In this document: in pieces, positions 1-8,310 of the stretch
Numbering within the stretch: the first letter of the stretch is position 1
How the letters are laid out: every line of letters starts with the position of its first letter
Assembly (NCBI GenBank): GCA_003243275.1
Contig: QFQR01000003.1
Location: 372,001-436,000 of the forward strand
Source: Leifsonia xyli
GTDB taxonomy: Bacteria > Actinomycetota > Actinomycetes > Actinomycetales > Microbacteriaceae
Length of the DNA: 64,000 nucleotides
Direction of reading: 5' to 3'
Made by a program: the position numbers and the translations under genes
The notes under the pieces: model-generated
Told to the model about the DNA's origin: nothing
What the model saw: only the letters and a program-made list of their open reading frames with translations
Databases searched by the model: none

Positions 1-2
1 AG

Positions 3-2813
3 TCGCAGCAGGCCATCGACCGCCTCGCGGCCGTCTTCCCGCAGACCGCCGGTGCGAGCGCCCAGCTCGTGATCCACTCGACGGATGCTCCCATCTCGTC
101 GCTGAAAGACGACATCGAGGGCGTCGTGACCCGCCTCGACGACGTCGACGGCCTCTCGAACGCGGTGTCGCCGTTCAGCGAGTACGCGACCGACGCCATC
201 AGCGACGACGGGATGACCGCCGTCATCCAGCTGCAGTTCAGCCTCCCGAGCGAAGAGGTGACGGACGCCACCCTCGCCGCGGTGCAGAAGGTCGGCGACA
301 CCCTCGCCTCCGACACCGTCGAGGTCGAGTACGGCGGGCAGGTGTTCCAGGCCTTCCACATCGGGCTCTCGGTCGCCGAGGTGATCGGTGTGCTGTTCGC
401 CGGGCTCGTGCTCGTGGTCACCTTCGGCTCGCTGCTCGCCGCCGGTCTACCGCTGCTCTCGGCGCTCTTCGGCCTCGGCGTCTCGATGGGCGGCATCCTC
501 GCGCTCGCCGCCTTCACGACCCTCTCGACCACCACCCCGATGCTCGCGCTCATGATCGGGCTCGCGGTCGGCATCGACTACGCGCTCTTCATCCTCTCGC
601 GGCACCGCAACCAGCTCGCCCGGGGGGAGGACCCCGAGGAGTCGGCCGCCACCGCCGTCGCCACCGCGGGCGGCTCGGTGGTGTTCGCGGGCGTCACCGT
701 GATGATCGCCCTCGTCGGCCTGCTCATCGTCAACATCCCGTTCCTCGGCTGGATGGGCGTCACGGCCGCCTTCGCCGTGCTGCTCGCGATGCTCGCCGCG
801 ATCACCCTGCTGCCCGCCATCATGGGGCTGCTCAAGGGGAGGTTGGCACCCAAGCCCGGCTCGCGCACCGCACAGCGGGCGCTCGCCCACGAGCACGAGC
901 CCGTCGAGCACGCGGATGAGCCGGCGCGCGCCGGGGGAGCGGATGCGACAACCCCGCCCGCGGCGGCGAAACCCCGTCGCCGCACGCTCGGCGAGCGCTG
1001 GGTCGACCTCGTGCTGAAGGCCCCCGTCGTCTTCATCCTCGGCGTCGTCGCCGTGCTCGGCGTCGCCGCGATCCCTGCGACCCAGCTCGCGCTCGCGCTC
1101 CCCAACGGGGGCAGCCTCCCGACCGAGGAGACCTCCCGCCGCGCCTACGACCTCCTCGCCGACTCCTTCGGGCCCGGCCGCAACGGGCCGCTCGTCGTGA
1201 CGGTCGACATCACCCAGACCACCGAGGTGCTCGACGATCTCGACAAGATCGCGGCCGAGCTCGCGAAGGTTCCGGGCGTGGCATCCGTCGGCACCCCCAT
1301 TCCGAACCCGACCGTCGACACCGCGATCATCCAGGTGATCCCGACGACCGGACCGGCCGACCCCGCCACGGCGGAGCTCGTGCGGCAGATCCGCGAGCTC
1401 GCACCCGACATCGCGCGGGAGTTCGACACCCCGATCGCCGTGACCGGGTCCACAGCCGTCGCGATCGACGTCTCGCAGCGACTCGACGACGCGCTGCTGC
1501 CGTTCGGCCTCGTCGTCATGGGCCTCTCGATCCTGCTGCTGATGATGGTGTTCCGCTCGATCGTGGTGCCGATCAAGGCCGCGCTCGGCTACCTGCTCTC
1601 GGTGCTGGCCTCGTTCGGTGTCGTCGTCGCCGTGTTCCAGTGGGGCTGGGGCGCGGAGCTGCTCAACACGGTGCCCGGTCCGATCCTGAGCTTCATGCCG
1701 ATCCTTCTGATGGCGATCCTGTTCGGGCTCGCGATGGACTACGAGGTGTTCCTTGTGTCGGGGATGCGCGAGGCCTACGTGCACGGCGCGAACCCCAGGC
1801 AGGCGATCCGCCGCGGCTTCGCGGGGGCCGCGCGCGTCGTCACGGCGGCGGCGCTCATCATGTTCTTCGTCTTCGCCGCCTTCGTGCCCGAAGGCGCCGC
1901 AGCGATCAAGGTCATCGGCCTGGGGCTCGCGGTCGGTGTCGCGGCCGACGCGTTCCTCGTGCGGATGACGCTCGTGCCCGCCGTGATGGCGCTGTTCGGG
2001 CGCAACGCCTGGTACCTGCCGAAGTGGCTCGACCGCATCCTGCCGAACGTGGACGTCGAGGGCGAGGGCCTGCGCGCGCACCTCGACGACCTCGCCTGGG
2101 CCACCGCTCGGGTCGCCGACGGCGACGCCCTCACCCTCGACGGCCTCGTCGCCGGCGTCGGCGAGGCGCGCATCGGGTCCTACGACGCGCGGGTGCCCGC
2201 GGGCTCGATCGCCCTCGTCGGCGGCGATCCGGCGAAGCGTCGGATGCTCGCCGCGACCGTCGCGGGACGCCTTCCCGCGGTCGGTGGGCGCGCGCAGCTC
2301 GCGGGGCGCCCGCTTCCGAGCGAGGCCTCCGAGGTCGCCCGCCGGGTGTCGTTCGCCGAGTTCGGCGGTGCCGCACGCGAAGGCGAGCTGCCGCTCGGCG
2401 AGCTGCTCACCGAGCGGCTGCGCTTCACGAGCCGGTGGTACCGCACCTTCACGGCCGGCCGCCGGGCACGCGTCTGGGTGAACCGCATCCACGATGTCGT
2501 CGCGGCATCCGGCTCCGCCACCCCGATCGGATGGGGCACGAGCCTCGCCGCGCTGCCGCCCGTCGAACGCGCGATCGTCACGGTCGGCATCGCGCTCAGC
2601 GAGCGCACCCCCGTCGTCGTGGTCGACTCGGTCGACCCGTTGCCTGGCACCGACGGCGGTGCCGCGTTCCTCGCGGCGATCGACCGCCTGGCACCCGCCA
2701 CGACCACCCTCGTCGTCGGGGCGCGCGACGCCGACCTCGTCGACGCACCCGTCCTCACCCGTCCGGTCAGCCACTACCGACCCGCCGACCTCAGCGAAGG
2801 AGCCGTGCGATGA
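3..2813 (+). CDS. MMPL/RND-family exporter, 5' truncated, with fused C-terminal ABC-ATPase-like domain
   Basis: The frame is open from the left edge (first full codon at 3), so the N-terminus lies outside the window. The visible part has the second half of one RND porter loop, a first membrane bundle (about nt 360-840), a linker rich in Glu/Ala/Pro, another TM, a second porter loop and a second membrane bundle (about nt 1490-2000). This is the usual MMPL arrangement for proton-driven export of lipids or hydrophobic compounds. MMPL genes normally end soon after the last TM. Here about 250 more residues follow (nt 2040-2810) that read like an ABC ATPase: VPAGSIALVGGDPAKRRM sits where Walker A should be but lacks GxxGxGKS/T, and PVVVVDSVDPLPG resembles a Walker B with Ser in place of the catalytic Glu. 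The stop overlaps the next start (ATGA). Family confidence is high; the nature of the C-terminal domain is inferred. Confidence 0.85.
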   Translation, partial: SQQAIDRLAAVFPQTAGASAQLVIHSTDAPISSLKDDIEGVVTRLDDVDGLSNAVSPFSEYATDAISDDGMTAVIQLQFSLPSEEVTDATLAAVQKVGDTLASDTVEVEYGGQVFQAFHIGLSVAEVIGVLFAGLVLVVTFGSLLAAGLPLLSALFGLGVSMGGILALAAFTTLSTTTPMLALMIGLAVGIDYALFILSRHRNQLARGEDPEESAATAVATAGGSVVFAGVTVMIALVGLLIVNIPFLGWMGVTAAFAVLLAMLAAITLLPAIMGLLKGRLAPKPGSRTAQRALAHEHEPVEHADEPARAGGADATTPPAAAKPRRRTLGERWVDLVLKAPVVFILGVVAVLGVAAIPATQLALALPNGGSLPTEETSRRAYDLLADSFGPGRNGPLVVTVDITQTTEVLDDLDKIAAELAKVPGVASVGTPIPNPTVDTAIIQVIPTTGPADPATAELVRQIRELAPDIAREFDTPIAVTGSTAVAIDVSQRLDDALLPFGLVVMGLSILLLMMVFRSIVVPIKAALGYLLSVLASFGVVVAVFQWGWGAELLNTVPGPILSFMPILLMAILFGLAMDYEVFLVSGMREAYVHGANPRQAIRRGFAGAARVVTAAALIMFFVFAAFVPEGAAAIKVIGLGLAVGVAADAFLVRMTLVPAVMALFGRNAWYLPKWLDRILPNVDVEGEGLRAHLDDLAWATARVADGDALTLDGLVAGVGEARIGSYDARVPAGSIALVGGDPAKRRMLAATVAGRLPAVGGRAQLAGRPLPSEASEVARRVSFAEFGGAAREGELPLGELLTERLRFTSRWYRTFTAGRRARVWVNRIHDVVAASGSATPIGWGTSLAALPPVERAIVTVGIALSERTPVVVVDSVDPLPGTDGGAAFLAAIDRLAPATTTLVVGARDADLVDAPVLTRPVSHYRPADLSEGAVR

Positions 2814-4618
2814 GCACCGCCTCGAACCCCGCCGCCCTGCGTCCCGCAGCGGAACTCGCCCACCCGAGCCCGCGCCGCCGCTGGGTGCGCGTGCTCGCGA
2901 TCGTCGCCGCCGCGGTGGTGCCGCTCGCCTTCGCGGGACTCACCATGGCGGCGCTCGGAGATGCCGGCAACGGTGTCAAGCGCATCCCCGCCGCGATCGT
3001 CAACGACGACCAGATGGTCGACCGCACCGCGGCAGACGGCACGACGAGCCCCGTGCTGGCGGGCCGACTGCTCGTGACCGAGCTCACCGGGCCCGACTCG
3101 CCCGGCCTCGACTGGCAGCTCGCCAACGCCAAGGATGCCGCCGCGATGCTCGCCTCGGGCGAGGTGTACGCGGTGCTGACCATCCCGTCCGACTTCTCGA
3201 GCTCGGTCGTCTCGCTCGGCGGCACGAGCCCCGTGCAGGCGCAGCTGAAGCTCGAAACCGACGACGCGCACTCCTTCCTCGCGGGCACCGTCGCGCAGTC
3301 GCTCGGCGACGGCATGGTGCGCGCCTTCGGCTCCGAGCTCACCAAGCAGTACATCGCGGGCATCTACACCCAGTTCGGCAGCGTCGGCGAGGCGTTCAGC
3401 CAGTCGGCAGACGGCGCCGAGAAGCTCGCGGACGGGATGACGCAGGCCGCCTCCGGTGCGCAGCAGTACGCGGATGGCGTGAAGAGCTACACGGGCGGCG
3501 TCTCGCAGCTCGCTGCGGGGCTCGGCAAGCTCAACACGGGTGCCGCGGGCCTCGACGCGATCGCCACCAACGTCGCGCAATACACGGGAGGCGTCTCGCA
3601 GCTCTCGGCGGGCATCGCCGCGCAGACCGCCGCCCTCGCGACCAATCCCAACGACCCCGTCGCGCTCGGCACCCTGCAGGTGCTCTCGCAGAAGCTCGCC
3701 GAGACGGCGGCGGGCGGCGGCCAGCTCTCGGCAGGCGTCACGAGCGGCATCGACGGCATCCAGTCGGGCATCTCGCAGAGCGCCTCGGGTGCCGCGAAGC
3801 TCGCCTCGGGCGGCGGCGCGCTCGCCACCGGCGCGCAGAGCCTCGCCGACGGCAACGCTCAGCTCGCCACCGGCACCACCGAGCTCGCCGCGGGTCTCCG
3901 CACGGGTGCCGACAAGCTCGGCGGCGCATCCGACACCGACCCCACGGATGCCGCGGCCGTCGCCGCCGACCCGGTGGGCCTGGAGGTCAGCACCGCGAAC
4001 GCCGTCACCCAGCTCGGCCAGATCATCGGCACCTATTTCGTGCCGCTCGGCCTCTGGGTCGGCGCGCTCGCGATCTTCCTCGTGCTGCCGCGGCTGAGCC
4101 GCCGGGTGCTCGCCTCGACCGCCGGCTCGAGCCGTGTGCTCGGCTCGGAGGGTGTGCGCGCGGGAGCGGTCGCGGCCGTGCAGGCGCTGCTGCTCGTGCT
4201 GCTCATGCACCTCGTCGCGGGTGTCTCGTGGGCGCTGCTGCCTGCCACCCTCGGCCTCGCGCTCGTCGCATCCCTCGCCTTCATGACCTTCCACCAGCTG
4301 CTCACGGTGGCGCTCGGGCGTGCGGGGCTCGTCATCTCGCTGCTGCTGCTCTCGCTGCAGGTGGCTGCGGTCGGCGGGGTGCTGCCGTCGCAGGCCCTCG
4401 CCGGCCCGTTCGCCTGGCTGGGTGAGCTCATGCCGCTCGGCTGGGCGACCACCGGGCTGCAGCAGATCGTCGCGGGGGGAGACCCGGGCGTCGCGATCGG
4501 CGCGGCCCTCGGCCTCGCGGCCTTCGGCGGGCTCAGCATGCTCGCGAGCCGGCTCGTCATCCGCCGGGCTCGCCGCGCGAGCATCCTGCGGATGCTGCTG
4601 CCCGCATCCCCCGCCTGA
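2810..4618 (+). CDS. YhgE/Pip-domain membrane protein
   Basis: 602 residues. One TM lies near the N-terminus (residues about 25-45). A large extracytoplasmic region follows, with many repeats of the type LA-x-G-x-x-QLA-x-G (about residues 195-370), then five or six TMs at the C-terminus. This is the layout of the YhgE/Pip (phage infection protein) family, distantly related to ABC-2 type permeases. Its start codon overlaps the stop of the MMPL gene by 4 bp (ATGA), so the two are probably translationally coupled. A YhgE/Pip permease-like protein beside an MMPL protein carrying an ATPase-like tail suggests one export machine; that is inference. Substrate unknown. Confidence 0.85.
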   Translation: MSTASNPAALRPAAELAHPSPRRRWVRVLAIVAAAVVPLAFAGLTMAALGDAGNGVKRIPAAIVNDDQMVDRTAADGTTSPVLAGRLLVTELTGPDSPGLDWQLANAKDAAAMLASGEVYAVLTIPSDFSSSVVSLGGTSPVQAQLKLETDDAHSFLAGTVAQSLGDGMVRAFGSELTKQYIAGIYTQFGSVGEAFSQSADGAEKLADGMTQAASGAQQYADGVKSYTGGVSQLAAGLGKLNTGAAGLDAIATNVAQYTGGVSQLSAGIAAQTAALATNPNDPVALGTLQVLSQKLAETAAGGGQLSAGVTSGIDGIQSGISQSASGAAKLASGGGALATGAQSLADGNAQLATGTTELAAGLRTGADKLGGASDTDPTDAAAVAADPVGLEVSTANAVTQLGQIIGTYFVPLGLWVGALAIFLVLPRLSRRVLASTAGSSRVLGSEGVRAGAVAAVQALLLVLLMHLVAGVSWALLPATLGLALVASLAFMTFHQLLTVALGRAGLVISLLLLSLQVAAVGGVLPSQALAGPFAWLGELMPLGWATTGLQQIVAGGDPGVAIGAALGLAAFGGLSMLASRLVIRRARRASILRMLLPASPA

Positions 4619-4706
4619 CCCCGCCTCTGCCCGACCCCGCCTCTGCCCGACCCCGCCTCTGCCCGACCCCGCCTCTGCCCGACCCCGCTCCTGCCCGACC
4701 CCGTCT
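4617..4706. repeat. 16-bp tandem repeat, about 5 units
   Basis: The unit CCGCCTCTGCCCGACC is repeated directly after the stop codon of the YhgE/Pip gene. Four units are near perfect, and a fifth (CCGCTCCTGCCCGACC) and a partial sixth are diverged. It contains no obvious stem-loop. Its position at a gene 3' end suggests slippage-prone sequence. Confidence 0.85.
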
Positions 4707-4722
4707 CATCCCTCCGGCCGAG

Positions 4723-4809
4723 GTCGAAAATGCAGGAGCAGATCGACCGTGTGCCCGGAACAGTGCGGAAGCCCGGCGCAACACGCCCGGGTTCTCCTGC
4801 ATTTTCGAC
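4723..4809. repeat. 87-nt inverted-repeat element, copy 1
   Basis: Perfect 16-nt arms GTCGAAAATGCAGGAG (4723-4738) and CTCCTGCATTTTCGAC (4794-4809) enclose 55 nt. The same arms at the same spacing recur at 28796-28882 and 38918-39004, but the 55-nt interiors are unrelated. This copy lies between the 3' ends of convergent genes. Confidence 0.9.
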
Positions 4810-4841
4810 ATCACATCCACGTCAACACCGAGCTTGCCGAC

Positions 4842-4897
4842 GGGATGCGGGATGCGGGACGCGGGTCGGACTGGGCCGGATTGGGCCGGATTGGGCC
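4842..4897. repeat. Two short tandem repeats in the convergent spacer
   Basis: Three units of GGGATGC (third unit GGGACGC) at 4842-4862, then three units of GGATTGGGCC (first unit GGACTGGGCC) at 4868-4897. With the 16-bp array and the 87-nt element, most of the 323-nt gap 4619-4941 is repetitive. The rest (4898-4941) is very GC-rich and could fold (GCCGGCC pairing with GGCCGGC), perhaps as a shared terminator. No gene is seen in the gap. Confidence 0.8.
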
Positions 4898-4941
4898 GGG
4901 GGCGCGGCGCGCCGGCCGGTAGGAGCCGCCGGCGGGCCGGC

Positions 4942-5823
4942 TCAGCCCTTCGCGGCCTTCTTCTCCGCCCGCCGGTGCTGCCGGATCTTGAGCGGCAGCT
5001 CGCGCCCCGCGATCGGCTCGCGCGTCGCATGCTCCTGGTCGAGGTGCTCGCGGGCGAACGCGACGGTCTGCACGAGCTTCTCGAGCCGGTACTGCTCGTC
5101 CTTCTCCTGACGCACGTTGACCTCGGCCACGACGTTGCCGTCCCAGCCGTTCTGCGCCAGATAGTGCAGCGTCTCGGCAACCGGCTGGGTGCCCTCGCCA
5201 GGCAGCAGGTGCTCGTCGAGGATCGCGCCGTCCGCCGCCGAGGTGCGCCCGTCGCACAGGTGGATGTGGCGCAGCTTCGATCCCATCGCCATCGCCATCT
5301 CGAGGCTGTCGCGGCCCGAGAGCGAGGCGTGCGAGAAGTCGAGCGTCATGTGGTCGACGTCGAGGTCGAGCGGATCGGGCGAGGGCGCGTACGCCTTCAT
5401 GCTCTTGCCTCGCACCGTCCAAGGGAACATGTTCTCCACCGCCACCTCGACGCCGGAGTTCTGCGCGGTCTGCCGCACGATCCGCTCGAAGTTCTGCGCG
5501 TAGCCCGACTGCCAGCGGAACGGCGGATGCACGACCACCGTTCCGGCGCCGACCGCCGCCGCGAGCTCGCCCGACTTCTCGAGCTTCACCTGCGGGTCGC
5601 GCCCCCACACGAAGGTCGTCAGCAGCAGGACGGGCGCGTGGATCGCCGAGATCGGCAGCGAGTAGCGGTCGCTGATCTCGAGCAGCTTCGCGGCATCCTG
5701 GGTGACCGGGTCGTTGGTGACCATGATCTCCATCGAGTCGAAGCCGGCCATCCTCGCGATGCGGAAGGCGTGCTCCACCGCGAACGGGTAGACGCACGTC
5801 GTGCTCATTCCGACGGAGATCAT
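4942..5823 (-). CDS. Sugar phosphate isomerase/epimerase (AP endonuclease-2-like TIM barrel)
   Basis: 293 residues matching the xylose-isomerase-like TIM-barrel family. Metal-ligand candidates occur at the expected strand ends: HAP (about residue 62), HPPFRW (about 98), EVAVEN (about 127), LDFSHA (about 161), HIHLCDG and a C-terminal EVNV. The tail is Lys/Arg-rich. The substrate cannot be read from sequence; the family includes sugar and inositol isomerases and epimerases. Start ATG at 5823: TACCGT lies 6 nt upstream on the minus strand, a leaderless-type promoter. It is divergent from otsA. Confidence 0.8.
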   Translation of the reverse strand: MISVGMSTTCVYPFAVEHAFRIARMAGFDSMEIMVTNDPVTQDAAKLLEISDRYSLPISAIHAPVLLLTTFVWGRDPQVKLEKSGELAAAVGAGTVVVHPPFRWQSGYAQNFERIVRQTAQNSGVEVAVENMFPWTVRGKSMKAYAPSPDPLDLDVDHMTLDFSHASLSGRDSLEMAMAMGSKLRHIHLCDGRTSAADGAILDEHLLPGEGTQPVAETLHYLAQNGWDGNVVAEVNVRQEKDEQYRLEKLVQTVAFAREHLDQEHATREPIAGRELPLKIRQHRRAEKKAAKG

Positions 5824-5924
5824 GCCCCCACGGTAGTCGCCCGAGGTGTCGGGCGTGTGACGTCACAGCAACCCCGCATCTTGCCTCCCGAACGCGGTGC
5901 GGCGCTCGCGTGTACCGTGGAGAC

Positions 5925-7409
5925 ATGGCCGACGAGAGCTACCGCTTCGTCGTCGTGTCCAACCGTCTCCCGGTCGACCGTGTGGTCGATGACGCCGGCA
6001 ACGCGAGCTGGAAGCAGTCGCCGGGAGGCCTCGTCACGGCGCTCGAACCCGTCATGCGTGCCGCCGACGGCGCCTGGGTGGGCTGGGCCGGGCAGCCCGA
6101 CCTCGACCTCGAGCCCTTCGACGACGCGGGCATCCGCATCGTGCCGGTGCCGCTGTCGGCATCCGACCTGGAGCTCTACTACGAGGGCTTCAGCAACGAC
6201 ACCCTGTGGCCGCTCTACCACGACGTCATCGCCCAGCCGAGCTACCACCGGGAGTGGTGGGAGCGCTACGCGCAGGTGAACCGGCGGTTCGCGGATGCCG
6301 TGGCCGGCATCGCCGAGCAGGGCGCCACCGTCTGGGTGCAGGACTACCAGCTGCAGCTGGTGCCCGCGATGCTGCGGGAGCAGCGCCCCGACCTGCTCAT
6401 CGGGTTCTTCAACCACATCCCGTTCCCGGCCTACGGCATCTTCTCGCAGCTGCCGTGGCGCACCCAGATCATCGACGGACTGCTCGGTGCCGACGTCGTC
6501 GGGTTCCAGCGGGTCGCGGATGCCGGCAACTTCTCGCGGGCCGTGCGGCGTCTGAAGGGGTACGCGACGAAGACGCCCGACATCGAGGTGCCCGCGACCG
6601 AGACGAGCCCCGCGCGCCATGTCATCGCGAAGGCGTTCCCCATCTCGATCGATGCCAGGGGCTTCGAGGAGCTCGCCGCGAGCCACCGGGTGCAGGAGCG
6701 GGCAAGGCAGATCCGCCACGACCTCGGCAACCCGAAGACGATCCTGCTCGGGGTCGACCGGCTCGACTACACGAAGGGCATCGGGCACCGGCTGAAGGCG
6801 TTCGGCGAGCTGCTCGCCGAGGGCCGGCTCGCGGTGGAGGATGTCACCCTCGTGCAGGTGGCGACGCCGTCGCGGGAGCGTGTCGAGAGCTACCGGCAGC
6901 TGCGCGACGAGATCGAGCTCACGGTGGGGCGCATCAACGGCGACTACGGCACGATCAGCCACCAGGCGATCAGCTACCTGCACCACGGCTTCCCGCGCGA
7001 GGAGATGGCGGCGCTCTACATCGCCGCCGACGTGATGCTCGTCACGGCACTCCGCGACGGGATGAACCTCGTCGCGAAGGAGTACGTGGCCGCGCGTTTC
7101 GACGAGGGCGGGGCGCTCATCCTGTCGGAGTTCACCGGCGCATCCGACGAGCTGCGGGCCGCGCTGCTCGTGAACCCGCACGACATCGACGGGGTGAAGG
7201 ACGCGATCGTGCGCGCGATCGAGATGCCGCGGCAGGAGCGCCGCAAACGGATGCGGTCGCTGCGCAAGAGGGTCGCTGAGAACGACGTGGCGCACTGGTC
7301 GGACACCTTCCTCGAGACCTTGCGCGGCACCCGTGCGCGCACCGGCTGGGGTGGTGCCGAGCCGCTCGGCGGGCTCGAATGGACCATCGATCGGCCCCCG
7401 CGGCCGTGA
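5925..7409 (+). CDS. otsA: Trehalose-6-phosphate synthase (UDP-forming)
   Basis: 494 residues, glycosyltransferase family 20. It makes trehalose 6-phosphate from a nucleotide-glucose and glucose 6-phosphate in the cytoplasm. Family blocks in order: VVVSNRLPVDR at the N-terminus, SPGGLVTAL, NDTLWPLYHD, VQDYQLQLVPAMLR, GFFNHIPFP, LGVDRLDYTKGI and DGMNLVAKEYVA. Length is typical. ATG 5925 is chosen over an in-frame GTG at 5910 because TACCGT (5913-5918) is a -10 box 6 nt before the ATG, implying a leaderless mRNA. It is followed with a 4-bp overlap by otsB. Confidence 0.95.
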   Translation: MADESYRFVVVSNRLPVDRVVDDAGNASWKQSPGGLVTALEPVMRAADGAWVGWAGQPDLDLEPFDDAGIRIVPVPLSASDLELYYEGFSNDTLWPLYHDVIAQPSYHREWWERYAQVNRRFADAVAGIAEQGATVWVQDYQLQLVPAMLREQRPDLLIGFFNHIPFPAYGIFSQLPWRTQIIDGLLGADVVGFQRVADAGNFSRAVRRLKGYATKTPDIEVPATETSPARHVIAKAFPISIDARGFEELAASHRVQERARQIRHDLGNPKTILLGVDRLDYTKGIGHRLKAFGELLAEGRLAVEDVTLVQVATPSRERVESYRQLRDEIELTVGRINGDYGTISHQAISYLHHGFPREEMAALYIAADVMLVTALRDGMNLVAKEYVAARFDEGGALILSEFTGASDELRAALLVNPHDIDGVKDAIVRAIEMPRQERRKRMRSLRKRVAENDVAHWSDTFLETLRGTRARTGWGGAEPLGGLEWTIDRPPRP

Positions 7410-8197
7410 GTTCTCCGCTGCCGGAGCCGCTCGTCGGGGCGCTCCGCGAACTCGCCCGGGTGCGTCGGCTGCTGGTCGCGCTCGACTTCGACGGCACCCT
7501 CGCGCCCGAGGTCGATTCGCCCGAGAAGGCTCGGGCGCTGCCCGAGGCGCGGGATGCGGTGCTGCGCCTGCGTGCCCTGTCGCGCACCCGTGTGGCGCTC
7601 GTCTCGGGGCGGGCGTTGCGTTCCCTCGTGGAGGTCGCGCAACTGCCGGACGACGTGCTGTTGGTCGGCTCGCACGGTATCGAGTTGCGCCTCGACGACC
7701 CCCAGGGCCGGGTTGCGCTCGACACCGCCGAGCTCGAGCGGGTCGATGTGCTGCAGGAGGTGCTCAGCCAGGTGGCCGATTCGATCGACGACGTCTGGCT
7801 CGAGGCGAAGCCGGCCGGCTTCGCGCTGCATACGCGACTCGCGACCGCCGAGAACTCGCGCCTCGCCCACCTCGTGGCGCTGCGGGAGGCGACGGCCGAG
7901 CTCGACGACCTCACGATCCGCGAGGGCAAGAACGTGCTCGAGTTCGCGGTGCGCTCCACCACCAAGGGTGAGGCGATCGAGCACCTGCGGCGCTACACGG
8001 CGGCGGATGCGGTGTTCTACGCCGGCGATGATGTCACGGATGAGGACGCCTTCGACGCGCTGCAGCCGCACGACGTGGGTGTGAAGTCGGGTCCCGGTGC
8101 GACCCTCGCCCCTTTCCGGGTTCCTGGCCCCGCCGATGTCGCGCGCGTGCTCGCGGCGCTCGCCACCTTCCGCGCCGGCGACATCCACGAGCAGTGA
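7406..8197 (+). CDS. otsB: Trehalose-phosphatase
   Basis: 263 residues from GTG 7406. HAD superfamily: motif I LVALDFDGTLAP, motif II LVSGR, then VGSHGIEL, the conserved Lys in TTKGEAIEHL, and motif IV AGDDVTDEDAF. It removes phosphate from trehalose 6-phosphate, completing the OtsAB route. The start is the GTG whose last two bases begin the otsA stop (GTGA overlap). An ATG at 7379 is in frame but would need a 31-nt overlap. The stop lies next to a 60-nt inverted-repeat element that may end transcription. Confidence 0.93.
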   Translation: MSSPLPEPLVGALRELARVRRLLVALDFDGTLAPEVDSPEKARALPEARDAVLRLRALSRTRVALVSGRALRSLVEVAQLPDDVLLVGSHGIELRLDDPQGRVALDTAELERVDVLQEVLSQVADSIDDVWLEAKPAGFALHTRLATAENSRLAHLVALREATAELDDLTIREGKNVLEFAVRSTTKGEAIEHLRRYTAADAVFYAGDDVTDEDAFDALQPHDVGVKSGPGATLAPFRVPGPADVARVLAALATFRAGDIHEQ

Positions 8198-8198
8198 A

Positions 8199-8258
8199 CT
8201 GAGGCGTCACTTTGTGTCGCCAGCGCGGGGCGCGGGGCGACACAAAGTGACGCCTCAG
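8199..8258. repeat. 60-nt inverted-repeat element, copy A
   Basis: Perfect 22-nt arms (core GAGGCGTCACTTTGTGTCGC) at 8199-8220 and 8237-8258, with a 16-nt GC-rich loop. It starts 1 nt after the otsB stop. The same arms with the same total length and a different loop occur at 20122-20181. There is no U-tract, so this is not a standard intrinsic terminator. Confidence 0.9.
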
Positions 8259-8310
8259 CCCCGCCCGTGGTGGTCAGCAGCGTGACGTCGCCGGGGGTAA
8301 CCTCGGATCC

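Noticed and set aside
447..2774. A very long open frame antisense to the MMPL gene
   Set aside because: High GC content gives long antisense frames; its translation is Arg/His/Glu-rich with no domain, and the plus-strand frame has full family homology.
4617..4706. The 16-bp tandem array as a CRISPR
   Set aside because: Units are directly adjacent with no spacers, and no cas gene is near.
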